Shown here one piece after another: positions 1 to 7,413 of a stretch of 40,421 nt of DNA. Numbering within the stretch: position 1 is the first letter of the stretch; every line of letters begins with the position of its first letter. The stretch is taken from positions 1 through 40,421 of the forward strand of contig CAZUPK010000066.1 in the NCBI GenBank assembly GCA_964622255.1. Reading direction: 5' to 3'. Made by a program: the position numbers and the translations under genes. The stretch comes from SZUA-1377 sp964622255. Lineage in GTDB: Bacteria > Campylobacterota > Campylobacteria > Campylobacterales > QNZT01. The notes below the pieces were generated by a model that saw only the letters and a program-made list of their open reading frames with translations, searched no databases and was not told the DNA's origin.

Positions 1-471
1 ATTAAAAATAAAAAAAAAGTAAAAAAAAATATAGTTATAAGAAAAATTTCTCCAGTTATCAAGGAGATGAAAAAAGTTAAAGTAGAAGAAAAAAAACTTA
101 TAAAACCAAAAACTGTAAAACCAAAAACTGTAAAAGTAAAAACTGTAAAAGTAAAAAAAATTACTTTAGATGAGGAAAAAGTTTTAAAAGAAAATTCACT
201 AAATATTCTAATGATATTAGAAAAGAAAAAACCAACCTATCAAACTGCTTTAGATTTAGCTAACTACTACTTTAAAAACAAAGATTATCAAAAAGCTTCA
301 AAGTGGGCAATAGTAGCAACAAATAGAAAACCTAAAAAAGAAAAAGCTTGGATAATTTATGCAAAATCAAAAATAAAACTCAACCAAAAAGGTATAGCAA
401 AAAAAGCTCTTAAAATATATCTGCTAAAATATCACTCAAGAAAGATAAGCATTCTTTTAAATTCTATCTAA
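1..471 (+). CDS. C-terminal part of a TPR-like protein, 5' end outside window
   Basis: The reading frame is open from base 1 to the stop at 469-471, so this is probably the 3' part of a longer gene. An ATG at 67 exists, but AAGGAG abuts it with no spacer, so I do not accept it as the start. The visible part begins with a lysine-rich, low-complexity linker containing KTVK-type repeats (encoded at about 67-160). A helical region follows that looks like one or two degenerate TPR units: an ALDLANYYFKNKDYQKASKW stretch, then a second helix pair with YAKSKIKLNQ. A basic linker before TPRs is common in periplasmic or membrane-anchored assembly proteins, but the N-terminal anchor cannot be seen. Ten bases separate it from moeA. 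Function unknown. Confidence 0.6.
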   Translation: MKNKKKVKKNIVIRKISPVIKEMKKVKVEEKKLIKPKTVKPKTVKVKTVKVKKITLDEEKVLKENSLNILMILEKKKPTYQTALDLANYYFKNKDYQKASKWAIVATNRKPKKEKAWIIYAKSKIKLNQKGIAKKALKIYLLKYHSRKISILLNSI

Positions 472-481
472 GGCACATTTT

Positions 482-1690
482 ATGAAAGTAACCATTTATG
501 AAGGTATAAAAAAGATTATAACTCAAAAGGTTTTAAGAAAAACAGAAATCTTACCACTTGAAAATGCTTTGGGAAAGATATCCTCAAAAACTTTAAAAGC
601 ATCTATATCTTTGCCAAGATTTAATAACTCTGCTATGGATGGTTATGGATTAAAGGGTAAATTTGACAATTATAAAATAGTAGGAAAAATCTTAGCCGGA
701 GATGACAAAGACATAACCTTAAAAGATGGAGAGTGTATTAAAATAACCACAGGAGCTAAAACTCCGCCATCAGTAGAAACTGTTATACCTCAAGAAAACT
801 GTGAGATAGAAACTAACTCTATCATAATAAAAAAGAGTGTAAAAAAGGGAGCAAATATCAGACAAAAGGGTGAAGATATAAAAAAGGGTGAGGTTATTAT
901 AAGAAAAGGAGATAAAATAACTTCAAACTTCATCTCACTCTTAGCATCACAAGGAATTACTTATATAGAGGTTTTTAAAACTCCAAAAGTTGCAATTTTT
1001 GCAAGTGGAAATGAGCTAAAAATGCCTTATGAAAGTTTAAAAGGTTCACAAATATATAACTCAAATACACCTTACTTCATTTTAAGAGTAAAAGAGTTGG
1101 GTTGTGATGTAACTTTTATAGGAAAAAGTCAAGACTCACTTGAAGATATGAAAAAGTTGGTAAAAAACTCACTAGGATATGACTTAATTATAACAAGTGG
1201 TGGAGTGAGTGTTGGAGAAGCTGACTTCACAAAAGAGGCATTTAAAGCTTTTGGATTTGAAACTTTTTTTGATAAAGTTGAGATAAAGCCCGGTAAACCA
1301 ACTACTTTTGGAAAAATAGATGATACTTTGATACTAAATCTACCGGGAAATCCTCTTGCAGCATCACTAAACTTTGAGATATTTGGAAAAATAGTTATAA
1401 ACCACTTAAAAGGGATTAACACTCCTTATTTAAACTATATAAAGACAAAGATATCTGAAAATCTTACAAAAAATAGAACAGTTGCTACAGTAATCCCCGG
1501 ATTTTTTGATGGAGAGAAATTTAACATAGCAAAACAATTTTCACCCAATATGGTAAATGTCTTAAATCACTGCAATAGTTTTATCATCTTAGACAAGGAT
1601 ACTTTTAGATTAAAAAAAGGTGATACAGTAAAGCTTTTACCTATAAATTGGGAATTTTATATAGATGAGTTTAAGGAGTTTTTATCATAA
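482..1690 (+). CDS. moeA: Molybdopterin molybdenumtransferase MoeA
   Basis: MoeA inserts molybdate into adenylylated molybdopterin in the last step of molybdenum cofactor synthesis, in the cytoplasm. The 402 residues match the family (about 400). Visible hallmarks are the N-terminal SAMDGYG segment, the central TSGGVSVGEADF motif (MoCF-binding domain, about residues 238-249), GKPTTFG, and the PGNPLAA motif. The C-terminal domain IV is present. It lies ten bases after the TPR-like gene, and its last 20 bases overlap the 3' end of the convergent methyltransferase gene. moaA, from the same pathway, lies at 20.4-21.4 kb. The molybdoenzyme it serves is not in the window. Confidence 0.95.
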   Translation: MKVTIYEGIKKIITQKVLRKTEILPLENALGKISSKTLKASISLPRFNNSAMDGYGLKGKFDNYKIVGKILAGDDKDITLKDGECIKITTGAKTPPSVETVIPQENCEIETNSIIIKKSVKKGANIRQKGEDIKKGEVIIRKGDKITSNFISLLASQGITYIEVFKTPKVAIFASGNELKMPYESLKGSQIYNSNTPYFILRVKELGCDVTFIGKSQDSLEDMKKLVKNSLGYDLIITSGGVSVGEADFTKEAFKAFGFETFFDKVEIKPGKPTTFGKIDDTLILNLPGNPLAASLNFEIFGKIVINHLKGINTPYLNYIKTKISENLTKNRTVATVIPGFFDGEKFNIAKQFSPNMVNVLNHCNSFIILDKDTFRLKKGDTVKLLPINWEFYIDEFKEFLS

Positions 1691-2354
1691 AAACAACTTC
1701 AAACTCCAACTCTTTTTTATCATAGCTTTTTATAAAATCTCTGAGCTTTTTTACACTCACTTTTCTTACTCCTCCACTTACACCACTTCTTTTTATATAT
1801 CTTAACTGCTCAATAGTAGAGTTAAACCTTAAGCTATATTTTTTAGTTTCATAAAAAATATTTCTATCCAAAATAGAAAGTATATCTTTTTTATTTGGTA
1901 AAAATGTTTCTAAACTAAACCACTCTCTTAAACTCTTAAAAGTTCCATTACAAAAAAATGCAACCACAAAATTTTTGGAGTTTTTTTGAATCTTATCAAT
2001 CATCTTAACTATATTTTTTGACCATTGCAAAGATGAAGATGATACAACCAAATCAAATTTTTTATAAAATAAACTATCCAACCTATCAAAGTCTCTTTGT
2101 AGTAAAAAAATTTTTTCACCTTTTTGATGTAAAGACAACATCTCTTTTGAAAAATCAACCCCAACAAACTTTTCAAACTCCCAATCAACCATAGAGTAAA
2201 CTACTCCGTCACCACATCCAATATCTAAGATCTTTTTAGGTTGAAAATTTACTTTTTTTATAAGCTCTTTTGCAATCTCTTTTTGTAAAAAGTTATAATT
2301 ATGATAGTATTTTGAGTTTTTAGAAAACTCCCTTATATGCGGAAATTTATACAA
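1671..2354 (-). CDS. BioC-like SAM-dependent methyltransferase
   Basis: Class I SAM-dependent methyltransferase of 227 residues. Motif I (ILDIGCGDG, residues 42-50) binds SAM, and the VGVDFS strand end follows. Two traits point to the BioC family (malonyl-ACP O-methyltransferase, first committed step of pimelate/biotin synthesis): the SSSSLQW segment near residues 105-111, and an LRYIKRSGVSGG segment in the position of BioC's LRxIKxxG. Substrate specificity cannot be proved from sequence, and no other bio gene is nearby. No in-frame ATG is available, so TTG at 2354 is used, with AGGAAG eight bases upstream. The gene is divergent from secG and shares a symmetric promoter region with it (2376-2411). 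Its 3' end overlaps moeA tail to tail. Confidence 0.7.
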   Translation of the reverse strand: MYKFPHIREFSKNSKYYHNYNFLQKEIAKELIKKVNFQPKKILDIGCGDGVVYSMVDWEFEKFVGVDFSKEMLSLHQKGEKIFLLQRDFDRLDSLFYKKFDLVVSSSSLQWSKNIVKMIDKIQKNSKNFVVAFFCNGTFKSLREWFSLETFLPNKKDILSILDRNIFYETKKYSLRFNSTIEQLRYIKRSGVSGGVRKVSVKKLRDFIKSYDKKELEFEVVFMIKTP

Positions 2355-2375
2355 GGTTTTATCTTCCTATTATCT

Positions 2376-2411
2376 TTTTTGTGTATAATCGGCACCAATT
2401 ATACACAAAAA
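2376..2411. promoter_or_regulatory. Symmetric divergent promoter between bioC-like gene and secG
   Basis: A perfect 14-bp inverted repeat (arms 2376-2389 and 2398-2411, 8-base spacer CGGCACCA) lies in the only gap between these divergent genes. The left arm carries TATAAT (2384-2389) for secG. The right arm, read on the minus strand, carries TATAAT (2403-2398) for the methyltransferase gene. The arms begin with T and end with A, the opposite of an intrinsic terminator, so a promoter or operator is the better reading. Confidence 0.65.
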
Positions 2412-2421
2412 GGTTTTAACT

Positions 2422-2760
2422 ATGACATCAATTTTGTTAGTATTACAGTTTATTTTAGCAGCTATTTTGACAGTTATTGTGCTTTTGCAAAAAAGTTCAT
2501 CTATAGGTTTGGGAGCATATAGTGGAAGCAATGAATCACTCTTTGGAGCAAAAGGACCGGCAGGTTTTTTAACTAAACTTACCTTTACTCTTGCTATTAT
2601 TTTTATAATAAATACTTTAGCTTTAGGTTATCTTTACAACCAAGCAAAAAAAGGCTCTATTGTTGAGGAGATGAAAAAGGAAAAAGTTATACCTGCGGTT
2701 CCTACAACACCAAAGATAGATACTAAAAAAGCACCAACTGCACCAAAAGAAACAAAATAA
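2422..2760 (+). CDS. secG: Preprotein translocase subunit SecG
   Basis: SecG is the small non-essential subunit of the SecYEG inner-membrane channel. The 112-residue protein has the family's two-helix layout: TM1 about residues 3-21, then the cytoplasmic loop with LLQKSSSIGLGAYSG and SLFGAKGPAGFL, then TM2 about 48-70. The C-terminal tail is rich in K, P and T (VPTTPKID, KAPTAPKETK), as in other Campylobacterota SecG proteins. The start at 2422 lies just after the symmetric promoter. It ends ten bases before frr, and secG-frr-pyrE appears to be one transcription unit. Confidence 0.93.
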   Translation: MTSILLVLQFILAAILTVIVLLQKSSSIGLGAYSGSNESLFGAKGPAGFLTKLTFTLAIIFIINTLALGYLYNQAKKGSIVEEMKKEKVIPAVPTTPKIDTKKAPTAPKETK

Positions 2761-2769
2761 GGAGTTTTT

Positions 2770-3330
2770 ATGAGCTTAGAAGAGATATATAGCCATCAAA
2801 GAAAATCAAATGAAAAATCATTAGAGGCATTAAAGAGGGATTTTATAACTATTAGAAGTGGAAAAGTTTCGACTCAAATAGTTGATAATATTAAAATAGA
2901 CTACTATGGAAATCCTACTCCTTTAAACCAAGTAGGTTCAGTTTTAGTAACTGATGCTACTACTATTACTATTTCACCTTGGGAGAAAAATCTTCTTTCT
3001 AATATAGAAAAAGCCATACAATCAGCAAATATAGGAGTAAATCCCAACAACAATGGTGAAGCTATAAAGCTTTTTTTCCCTCCTATGACTGTTGAGCAAA
3101 GAGAGGCCGGAGCAAAACAGGCAAAAGCTTTTGGAGAAAAAGCAAAAGTTGCTATAAGAAATATAAGAAAAGATGCTAACAATAAAATAAAAGCTTTAGA
3201 AAAAGATAAAGAAATAACAGAAGATGAGGGTAAAAAAGCTTATGAACAAGTTCAAAAAATAACTGATGAGGCGATAGCAGAGGTTGATAAACTTGTAAAA
3301 GAAAAAAAGCAAGAACTTATGAAAGTATAG
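2770..3330 (+). CDS. frr: Ribosome recycling factor
   Basis: RRF works with EF-G to split post-termination ribosomes. The 186 residues match the family length (about 185). Visible are the conserved N-terminal helix, the RSGKVS segment, YGNPTPLNQVG, the domain II segment ending in FPPMTVEQREAGAKQAK, and the long C-terminal helix with RNIRKDANNKIK. The start ATG at 2770 follows GGAG at good spacing. It lies between secG and pyrE in the same direction, and pyrE begins two bases after its stop. Confidence 0.96.
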   Translation: MSLEEIYSHQRKSNEKSLEALKRDFITIRSGKVSTQIVDNIKIDYYGNPTPLNQVGSVLVTDATTITISPWEKNLLSNIEKAIQSANIGVNPNNNGEAIKLFFPPMTVEQREAGAKQAKAFGEKAKVAIRNIRKDANNKIKALEKDKEITEDEGKKAYEQVQKITDEAIAEVDKLVKEKKQELMKV

Positions 3331-3332
3331 CT

Positions 3333-3947
3333 ATGAGCTTAGATATAGAAAAGATATATAAAGATGCAAAAGCTTACCTAGAGGGACACTTTCTTTTAAG
3401 TAGTGGTAATCACTCAAAGTATTATCTTCAGAGTGCAAAGGTTTTAGAAAACCCAAAAACTGCAAAACTTTTAGCAGTGGAACTTGCAAATATGATAAAA
3501 AAAGCTAACATAAAGGTTGATACTGTTTGCTCACCTGCACTTGGCGGAATACTTGCTGGATATGAGTTAGCATCAGCTCTTGAGGTTAGATTTATCTTTA
3601 CAGAAAGAGTTAATGGAGTTATGACTCTAAGAAGAGGTTTTGAAGTAAGCAAAGGTGAAAATATACTTATATGTGAAGATATCATAACAACAGGCAAAAG
3701 TGCAGTAGAAAGTAGCCAAGCAGTTAAAAATAATGGTGCTAAGATAGTAGCATTTGCCGCACTTGCAAACAGAGGTTTTTGTAAAAGATATGGCTCAACT
3801 TTTGAAAAAAAACCAAACTGTAAATTACCTGATGATGTGCCTTTTTTTGCACTAGATGATTTTATATTTGAGATATATGAACCAGATAACTGTCCACTTT
3901 GTAAAACTAAAAGCAAAGCTTATAAACCAGGAAGTAGAGGTAACTAA
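3333..3947 (+). CDS. pyrE: Orotate phosphoribosyltransferase
   Basis: PyrE converts orotate and PRPP to OMP in de novo pyrimidine synthesis. The PRPP-binding loop ILICEDIITTGKSAVES lies at residues 111-127, the flexible catalytic loop (TERVNGVMTLRRG) precedes it, and SSGNHSKYY near residues 23-31 is the N-terminal conserved segment. At 204 residues it has normal length. The C-terminus carries a CPLCK pair. The ATG is two bases after the frr stop, so translation is probably coupled. The SRP RNA gene follows about 90 bases downstream. Confidence 0.95.
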   Translation: MSLDIEKIYKDAKAYLEGHFLLSSGNHSKYYLQSAKVLENPKTAKLLAVELANMIKKANIKVDTVCSPALGGILAGYELASALEVRFIFTERVNGVMTLRRGFEVSKGENILICEDIITTGKSAVESSQAVKNNGAKIVAFAALANRGFCKRYGSTFEKKPNCKLPDDVPFFALDDFIFEIYEPDNCPLCKTKSKAYKPGSRGN

Positions 3948-4023
3948 ACCCCTACTTTTTAAAATTTATATGTAAAAATTTTCAATATAACCTCTTTTTA
4001 ATCTAATATTTATCTATTTATGT

Positions 4024-4029
4024 TACAAT
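4024..4029 (+). promoter_or_regulatory. -10 element of the SRP RNA gene
   Basis: TACAAT lies about 7 bases before the inferred 5' end of the SRP RNA, in an AT-rich stretch after pyrE. No clear -35 box is visible, which is normal for sigma-70 promoters in Campylobacterota. Confidence 0.5.
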
Positions 4030-4035
4030 CTTCTT

Positions 4036-4141
4036 GCTTCTTCCAAGACCTGTGCAATAGGTTTTCTAGTCACCGTGTCAGGGTGGGAACACAGCAGCAC
4101 AACTAGATTGCTTATGTGCCGCAGTCATCTTGGGAGGAGTC
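4036..4141 (+). ncRNA. ffs: Signal recognition particle RNA, small bacterial type (4.5S)
   Basis: This RNA pairs with Ffh to form the SRP, which targets nascent membrane proteins. The domain IV hallmark is visible at about 4076-4099: TCAGG, then GGAA, then CAGCAGCA, which form the asymmetric internal loop and tetraloop that bind the Ffh M domain. The 3' segment TGTGCCG also occurs in E. coli 4.5S RNA. The terminal stem is formed by TTCCAAGA (4041-4048) and TCTTGGGA (4128-4135). Ends are estimated from the stem and promoter and may be off by several bases. Confidence 0.88.
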
Positions 4142-4143
4142 TT

Positions 4144-4700
4144 TTAGATACTTCTCCACACTATCAACATATGTCCCAAAACTGAAGTTTTCGTAATTCT
4201 TGGAATCTGAACCCATTTTTTTTCAAATCTAGGTTTTCCGCTTAAACTTAAAAACTTTAAAAGTTTCTGTTGCAAGGCTATCTTTTTGACTCCTAAAAGC
4301 TCAAAATAATCCTCTATTTCCTCTTCAACTGTCCTCTGAATACTTTTGATATCATTTAAAAATTTACTTGTTTGATATATGATAGAAAACTCCCATCTTG
4401 TAGCAAGATAGGAACTAGCTTCACTTCATCCCTCTTTTCTTTTAGTATTACTCTAAAGATATCTGGCCTTATATCTATTACAACTACTCGCCTTAGAAAC
4501 TCAAAAACTCCAGCCTCTATCAAAGCTAAAAAATCTATTTGTTTTCCTTGTGAAACTTCTATTTTTCCAAGCAAGAAAGCAATAATAAATTTATGAGTCT
4601 GCTTATCTAGTTCAACAAACTTCACTATCCTTGGATAATCATTCCATCTTTGTATAGATAATGCGGAAAATATAAGTTCTGAAAGTTTAGGATTTAACAT
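4144..4700 (-). pseudogene. Decayed HD-family gene (internal deletion, 3' half lost)
   Basis: The first about 101 codons (from ATG 4700) encode a protein that I recall as conserved next to queF in Campylobacterota: an N-terminal all-helical domain followed by an HD phosphohydrolase domain, about 400 residues in all. After KEKRDEVK the frame changes. About five bases later the family sequence resumes two bases out of phase with SYLATRWEFSI (from about 4407 downward), and runs through KFLNDIKSIQRTVEEE, a VKKIALQQKLL segment and TSVLGHMLIV. It then stops at 4144, beside the SRP RNA gene, with the HD residues absent. In the original frame the product ends at 4356 after 114 residues. The start overlaps the end of queF by 14 bases. 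The family attribution rests on memory; the frame change is visible directly. Confidence 0.7.
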
Positions 4701-5077
4701 CTATCTTCTCACTATCTATCTCTACAATAGTATGAACATTTCCTCTAGGGTTAAAATCTGCTATTACTTTTAAGCTTTTTGGTTTTAACTTTTTTTCTAA
4801 TAAATCATATATCTCATTTACACTATCTTCGTGAGAAATATATCTTTTTGAAAAACTATTTATATAAAGTTTTAAAGCTTTAAGCTCTACTACAAACTTA
4901 TCGGGTATATACTCTACATAAATAGTAGCAAAGTCTGGATATCCACTTCTAGGACACATACACATAAATTCAGGTAGAGTTATTTTTATAGTATAGTTTT
5001 TTTTTATTTTTATTTGGCCAAATCTCAAAATCTTTTTCCACATCAAACTCAATTATCTCTTTTTCACCATATTTCAT
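4687..5077 (-). CDS. queF: NADPH-dependent preQ0 reductase QueF, frame interrupted
   Basis: QueF reduces 7-cyano-7-deazaguanine to preQ1, the last free-base step of queuosine synthesis. The catalytic body is clear: MCMCPRSGYPDFA with the nucleophilic Cys, ELKALKLYINSF, ISHEDS, and ADFNPRGNVHT. The proper start is ATG 5077 (AAAGG upstream, nine bases after gyrB), giving MKYGEKEIIEFDVEKDFEIWP. A run of nine A's (minus strand, about 4997-5005) then shifts the frame to an early stop. Eight A's would give the expected NKNKKNYTIKITLPEF. As written, the catalytic part can only be read from an unlikely TTG at 5052. It may be a true frameshift, a sequencing error, or a slippage site. With eight A's the protein would be about 129 residues, a normal size. 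Confidence 0.85.
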
Positions 5078-5086
5078 ACAATACCT

Positions 5087-7405
5087 TTATACATCTAAAT
5101 GTTTGACATCTTTTGCATGAGTTTGGATATAGTTTCTTCTTGGCTCTACCTCATCACCCATAAATAGTGTAAATGTATCACTAGCAACTTCTGCATTGTT
5201 TACTGTTATTCTTAAAAGTCTTCTATTTTCAGGATCCATAGTTGTTTCCCAAAGTTGCTCAGGGTTCATCTCACCTAAACCTTTATATCTTTGGATATAT
5301 GCACCTTTTTTCGCGTTTTTTTCTATATTTTCAAGCATAGTTAAAAGTTCACTGTTAGATAGTTTTATATTCCTTTTTTTTATTTTTTCATTTATATAAA
5401 CTGCCTCGGTATAAAGTGGAGATGTAAAAAGGTTGTCATCTATCTTTATTTCTTCAAGTCCATCATTTGTTTGTATATAAAGATGGACCAACTCATTATC
5501 TATATATTTGTTAAGTATGTTAAATCCTAAAGAGTTAATATATTCTTCTATCTTTTTATAGAGTTCTTTACCTTTTAAAGCTATGATATCTGGATTTTCT
5601 ATTAAGTGTTGAACTACCTCTACAATATGAAATCTTTTTTCAAGTTCTTTTAAAACATTTCTGTAAGCTGATACTATTTTAAATAGCTCTGCTAAATCTT
5701 TTTTACCCATTCCTTCAAATTTAAAGCTTTCTATACCGGTTTTTATCAAAAATTCACTCATAGCCTTATCATCTTTTAAATATATCTCTTTTTTCCCTTT
5801 TTTATATCTATAAAGCGGTGGTTGAGCTAAATAAACATACCCTTTTTCTATAACTGGTTTTAAAAATCTAAATAAAAAAGTTAAAAGTAAAGTTTGTATA
5901 TGACTACCGTCAACATCGGCATCTGTCATAACTATGATTTTGTGATATCTTAGTTTTTTTTCGTTAAATTCTTCACCAATACCACATCCTAAAGCTGTTA
6001 TAATATTTGTTATCTCATCGGATTTTAATATCTTATCTATTCTACTTTTTTCTACATTTAAAATTTTACCCTTTAGTGGAAGTATTGCTTGAAAAACTCT
6101 ATCTCTTCCTTGTTTTGCACTCCCCCCTGCACTATCTCCCTCTACAAGGTATAACTCACTAATAGTTGCATCTTTACTTTGACAATCAGCGAGTTTTCCC
6201 GGAAGTGTTCCTACCGATATACTATCTTTTTTTCTTGTTAATTCTCTAGCTTTTTTGGCAGCCTCCCTACCTTTTGCAGCCGCAAAAGCTTTATTTATAA
6301 TTGCTTTTGCTTCAATAGGATTTTCCTCAAAATATTTACTTAAAGCTTCGTTTGTTAATTTTTGAACTATTGGTCTAACATAAGAGCTTCCAAGTTTTCC
6401 CTTTGTTTGTCCTTCAAATTGAGGTTCTGGAATTTTTACACTAACTATAGCTATAAGTCCCTCTCTTACATCATCACCTGTTATTTTTATATCTTTTTCT
6501 TTTGCTGTAGCATTGTTTGATGCATATTTTGATATTGCTCTTGTAAGTCCCGCCCTAAATCCAGCTTCGTGTGTTCCACCTTCGGGAGTTTTTATATTGT
6601 TTACAAAGGAATAAAGTTTTTCTTGATATGTTGTATTGTATAAAAGTGCTATGTCTAGTTCTATGTTATCTACCTTATCTTGGATTTGAAGAGGTTTTAT
6701 GATAGCATCTGCTTTGTTTAAATCCTCAACAAATTGTTTTGTTCCACCTTCAAAGTGATAAATTTCTTCCTTGCTTACTTTATGGTCTTTAAAAACTATG
6801 GTTATTTTTGGATTTAGATATGCTAATTCTTTAAATCTTTTAGAAAGTGTGTTATAGTTAAACTCTGTTATTTCAAAGATAGTATCATCTGGCCAAAATT
6901 CAACAGTAGTTCCTGTTCTATTTGTATCACCTACTATTTCAAGTTCTGTTACAGGAATACCTTTTTTAAATTCTTGTTGATATTTTTTACCATTTCGATT
7001 TATTTTTAGTATTAGTTTTTTAGAAAGTGCATTTACAACTGAAACACCAACTCCGTGAAGTCCACCTGAAACTTTATAAATATCTTTATCAAATTTACCA
7101 CCTGCATGTAAAACTGTTAAAACAAGTGTTGCAGCACTTATCTTTTCAGTTGGATGTATTTCTGTTGGAATACCGCGACCATTATCACTTATAATAGCTG
7201 AACCCTCTTGTGTTATTTCTATAGTTATTTTATTACAGTATCCTGCCATAGCTTCATCTATAGAGTTATCTACAACTTCGTAAATCATATGATGAAGTCC
7301 ATTTATGTTTGTATCACCTATATACATACCTGGTCTTTTTCTAACCGCTTCTAATCCTTTTAGAACCTTTATATTATTTGCTCCATAATTTTGTTTGTTT
7401 TTCAT
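5087..7405 (-). CDS. gyrB: DNA gyrase subunit B
   Basis: GyrB is the ATPase subunit of DNA gyrase, which introduces negative supercoils. All domains are visible in order: the GHKL ATPase with VVDNSIDEAMAG and DNGRGIP, the VSGGLHGVGVSVVNALS nucleotide-binding loop, the transducer, the TOPRIM domain with YLVEGDSAGGSAKQGRDR and the DADVDGSHI metal-binding motif, and the C-terminal PEQLWETTMDPENRRLL signature. The 772 residues match other Campylobacterota GyrB proteins. ATG at 7405 follows AGGAAAAAAG. It starts nine bases after dnaN, and the order dnaA-dnaN-gyrB-queF is typical of this phylum. Confidence 0.98.
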   Translation of the reverse strand: MKNKQNYGANNIKVLKGLEAVRKRPGMYIGDTNINGLHHMIYEVVDNSIDEAMAGYCNKITIEITQEGSAIISDNGRGIPTEIHPTEKISAATLVLTVLHAGGKFDKDIYKVSGGLHGVGVSVVNALSKKLILKINRNGKKYQQEFKKGIPVTELEIVGDTNRTGTTVEFWPDDTIFEITEFNYNTLSKRFKELAYLNPKITIVFKDHKVSKEEIYHFEGGTKQFVEDLNKADAIIKPLQIQDKVDNIELDIALLYNTTYQEKLYSFVNNIKTPEGGTHEAGFRAGLTRAISKYASNNATAKEKDIKITGDDVREGLIAIVSVKIPEPQFEGQTKGKLGSSYVRPIVQKLTNEALSKYFEENPIEAKAIINKAFAAAKGREAAKKARELTRKKDSISVGTLPGKLADCQSKDATISELYLVEGDSAGGSAKQGRDRVFQAILPLKGKILNVEKSRIDKILKSDEITNIITALGCGIGEEFNEKKLRYHKIIVMTDADVDGSHIQTLLLTFLFRFLKPVIEKGYVYLAQPPLYRYKKGKKEIYLKDDKAMSEFLIKTGIESFKFEGMGKKDLAELFKIVSAYRNVLKELEKRFHIVEVVQHLIENPDIIALKGKELYKKIEEYINSLGFNILNKYIDNELVHLYIQTNDGLEEIKIDDNLFTSPLYTEAVYINEKIKKRNIKLSNSELLTMLENIEKNAKKGAYIQRYKGLGEMNPEQLWETTMDPENRRLLRITVNNAEVASDTFTLFMGDEVEPRRNYIQTHAKDVKHLDV

Positions 7406-7413
7406 CTTTTTTC

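Noticed and set aside
2376..2411. Bidirectional intrinsic terminator
   Set aside because: The genes on both sides are transcribed away from it, the T-runs precede the stem instead of following it, and both arms contain TATAAT.
4356..4700. A complete 114-residue conserved protein
   Set aside because: The last 13 or so codons are out-of-frame readings of the downstream family segment (SYLATRWEFSI in another frame), so it is the front part of a broken gene.
4687..5052. QueF starting at TTG 5052
   Set aside because: There is no ribosome binding site, and the first residues (MSLMWKKILRFGQIK) are a wrong-frame reading of the true N-terminus, which starts at ATG 5077.
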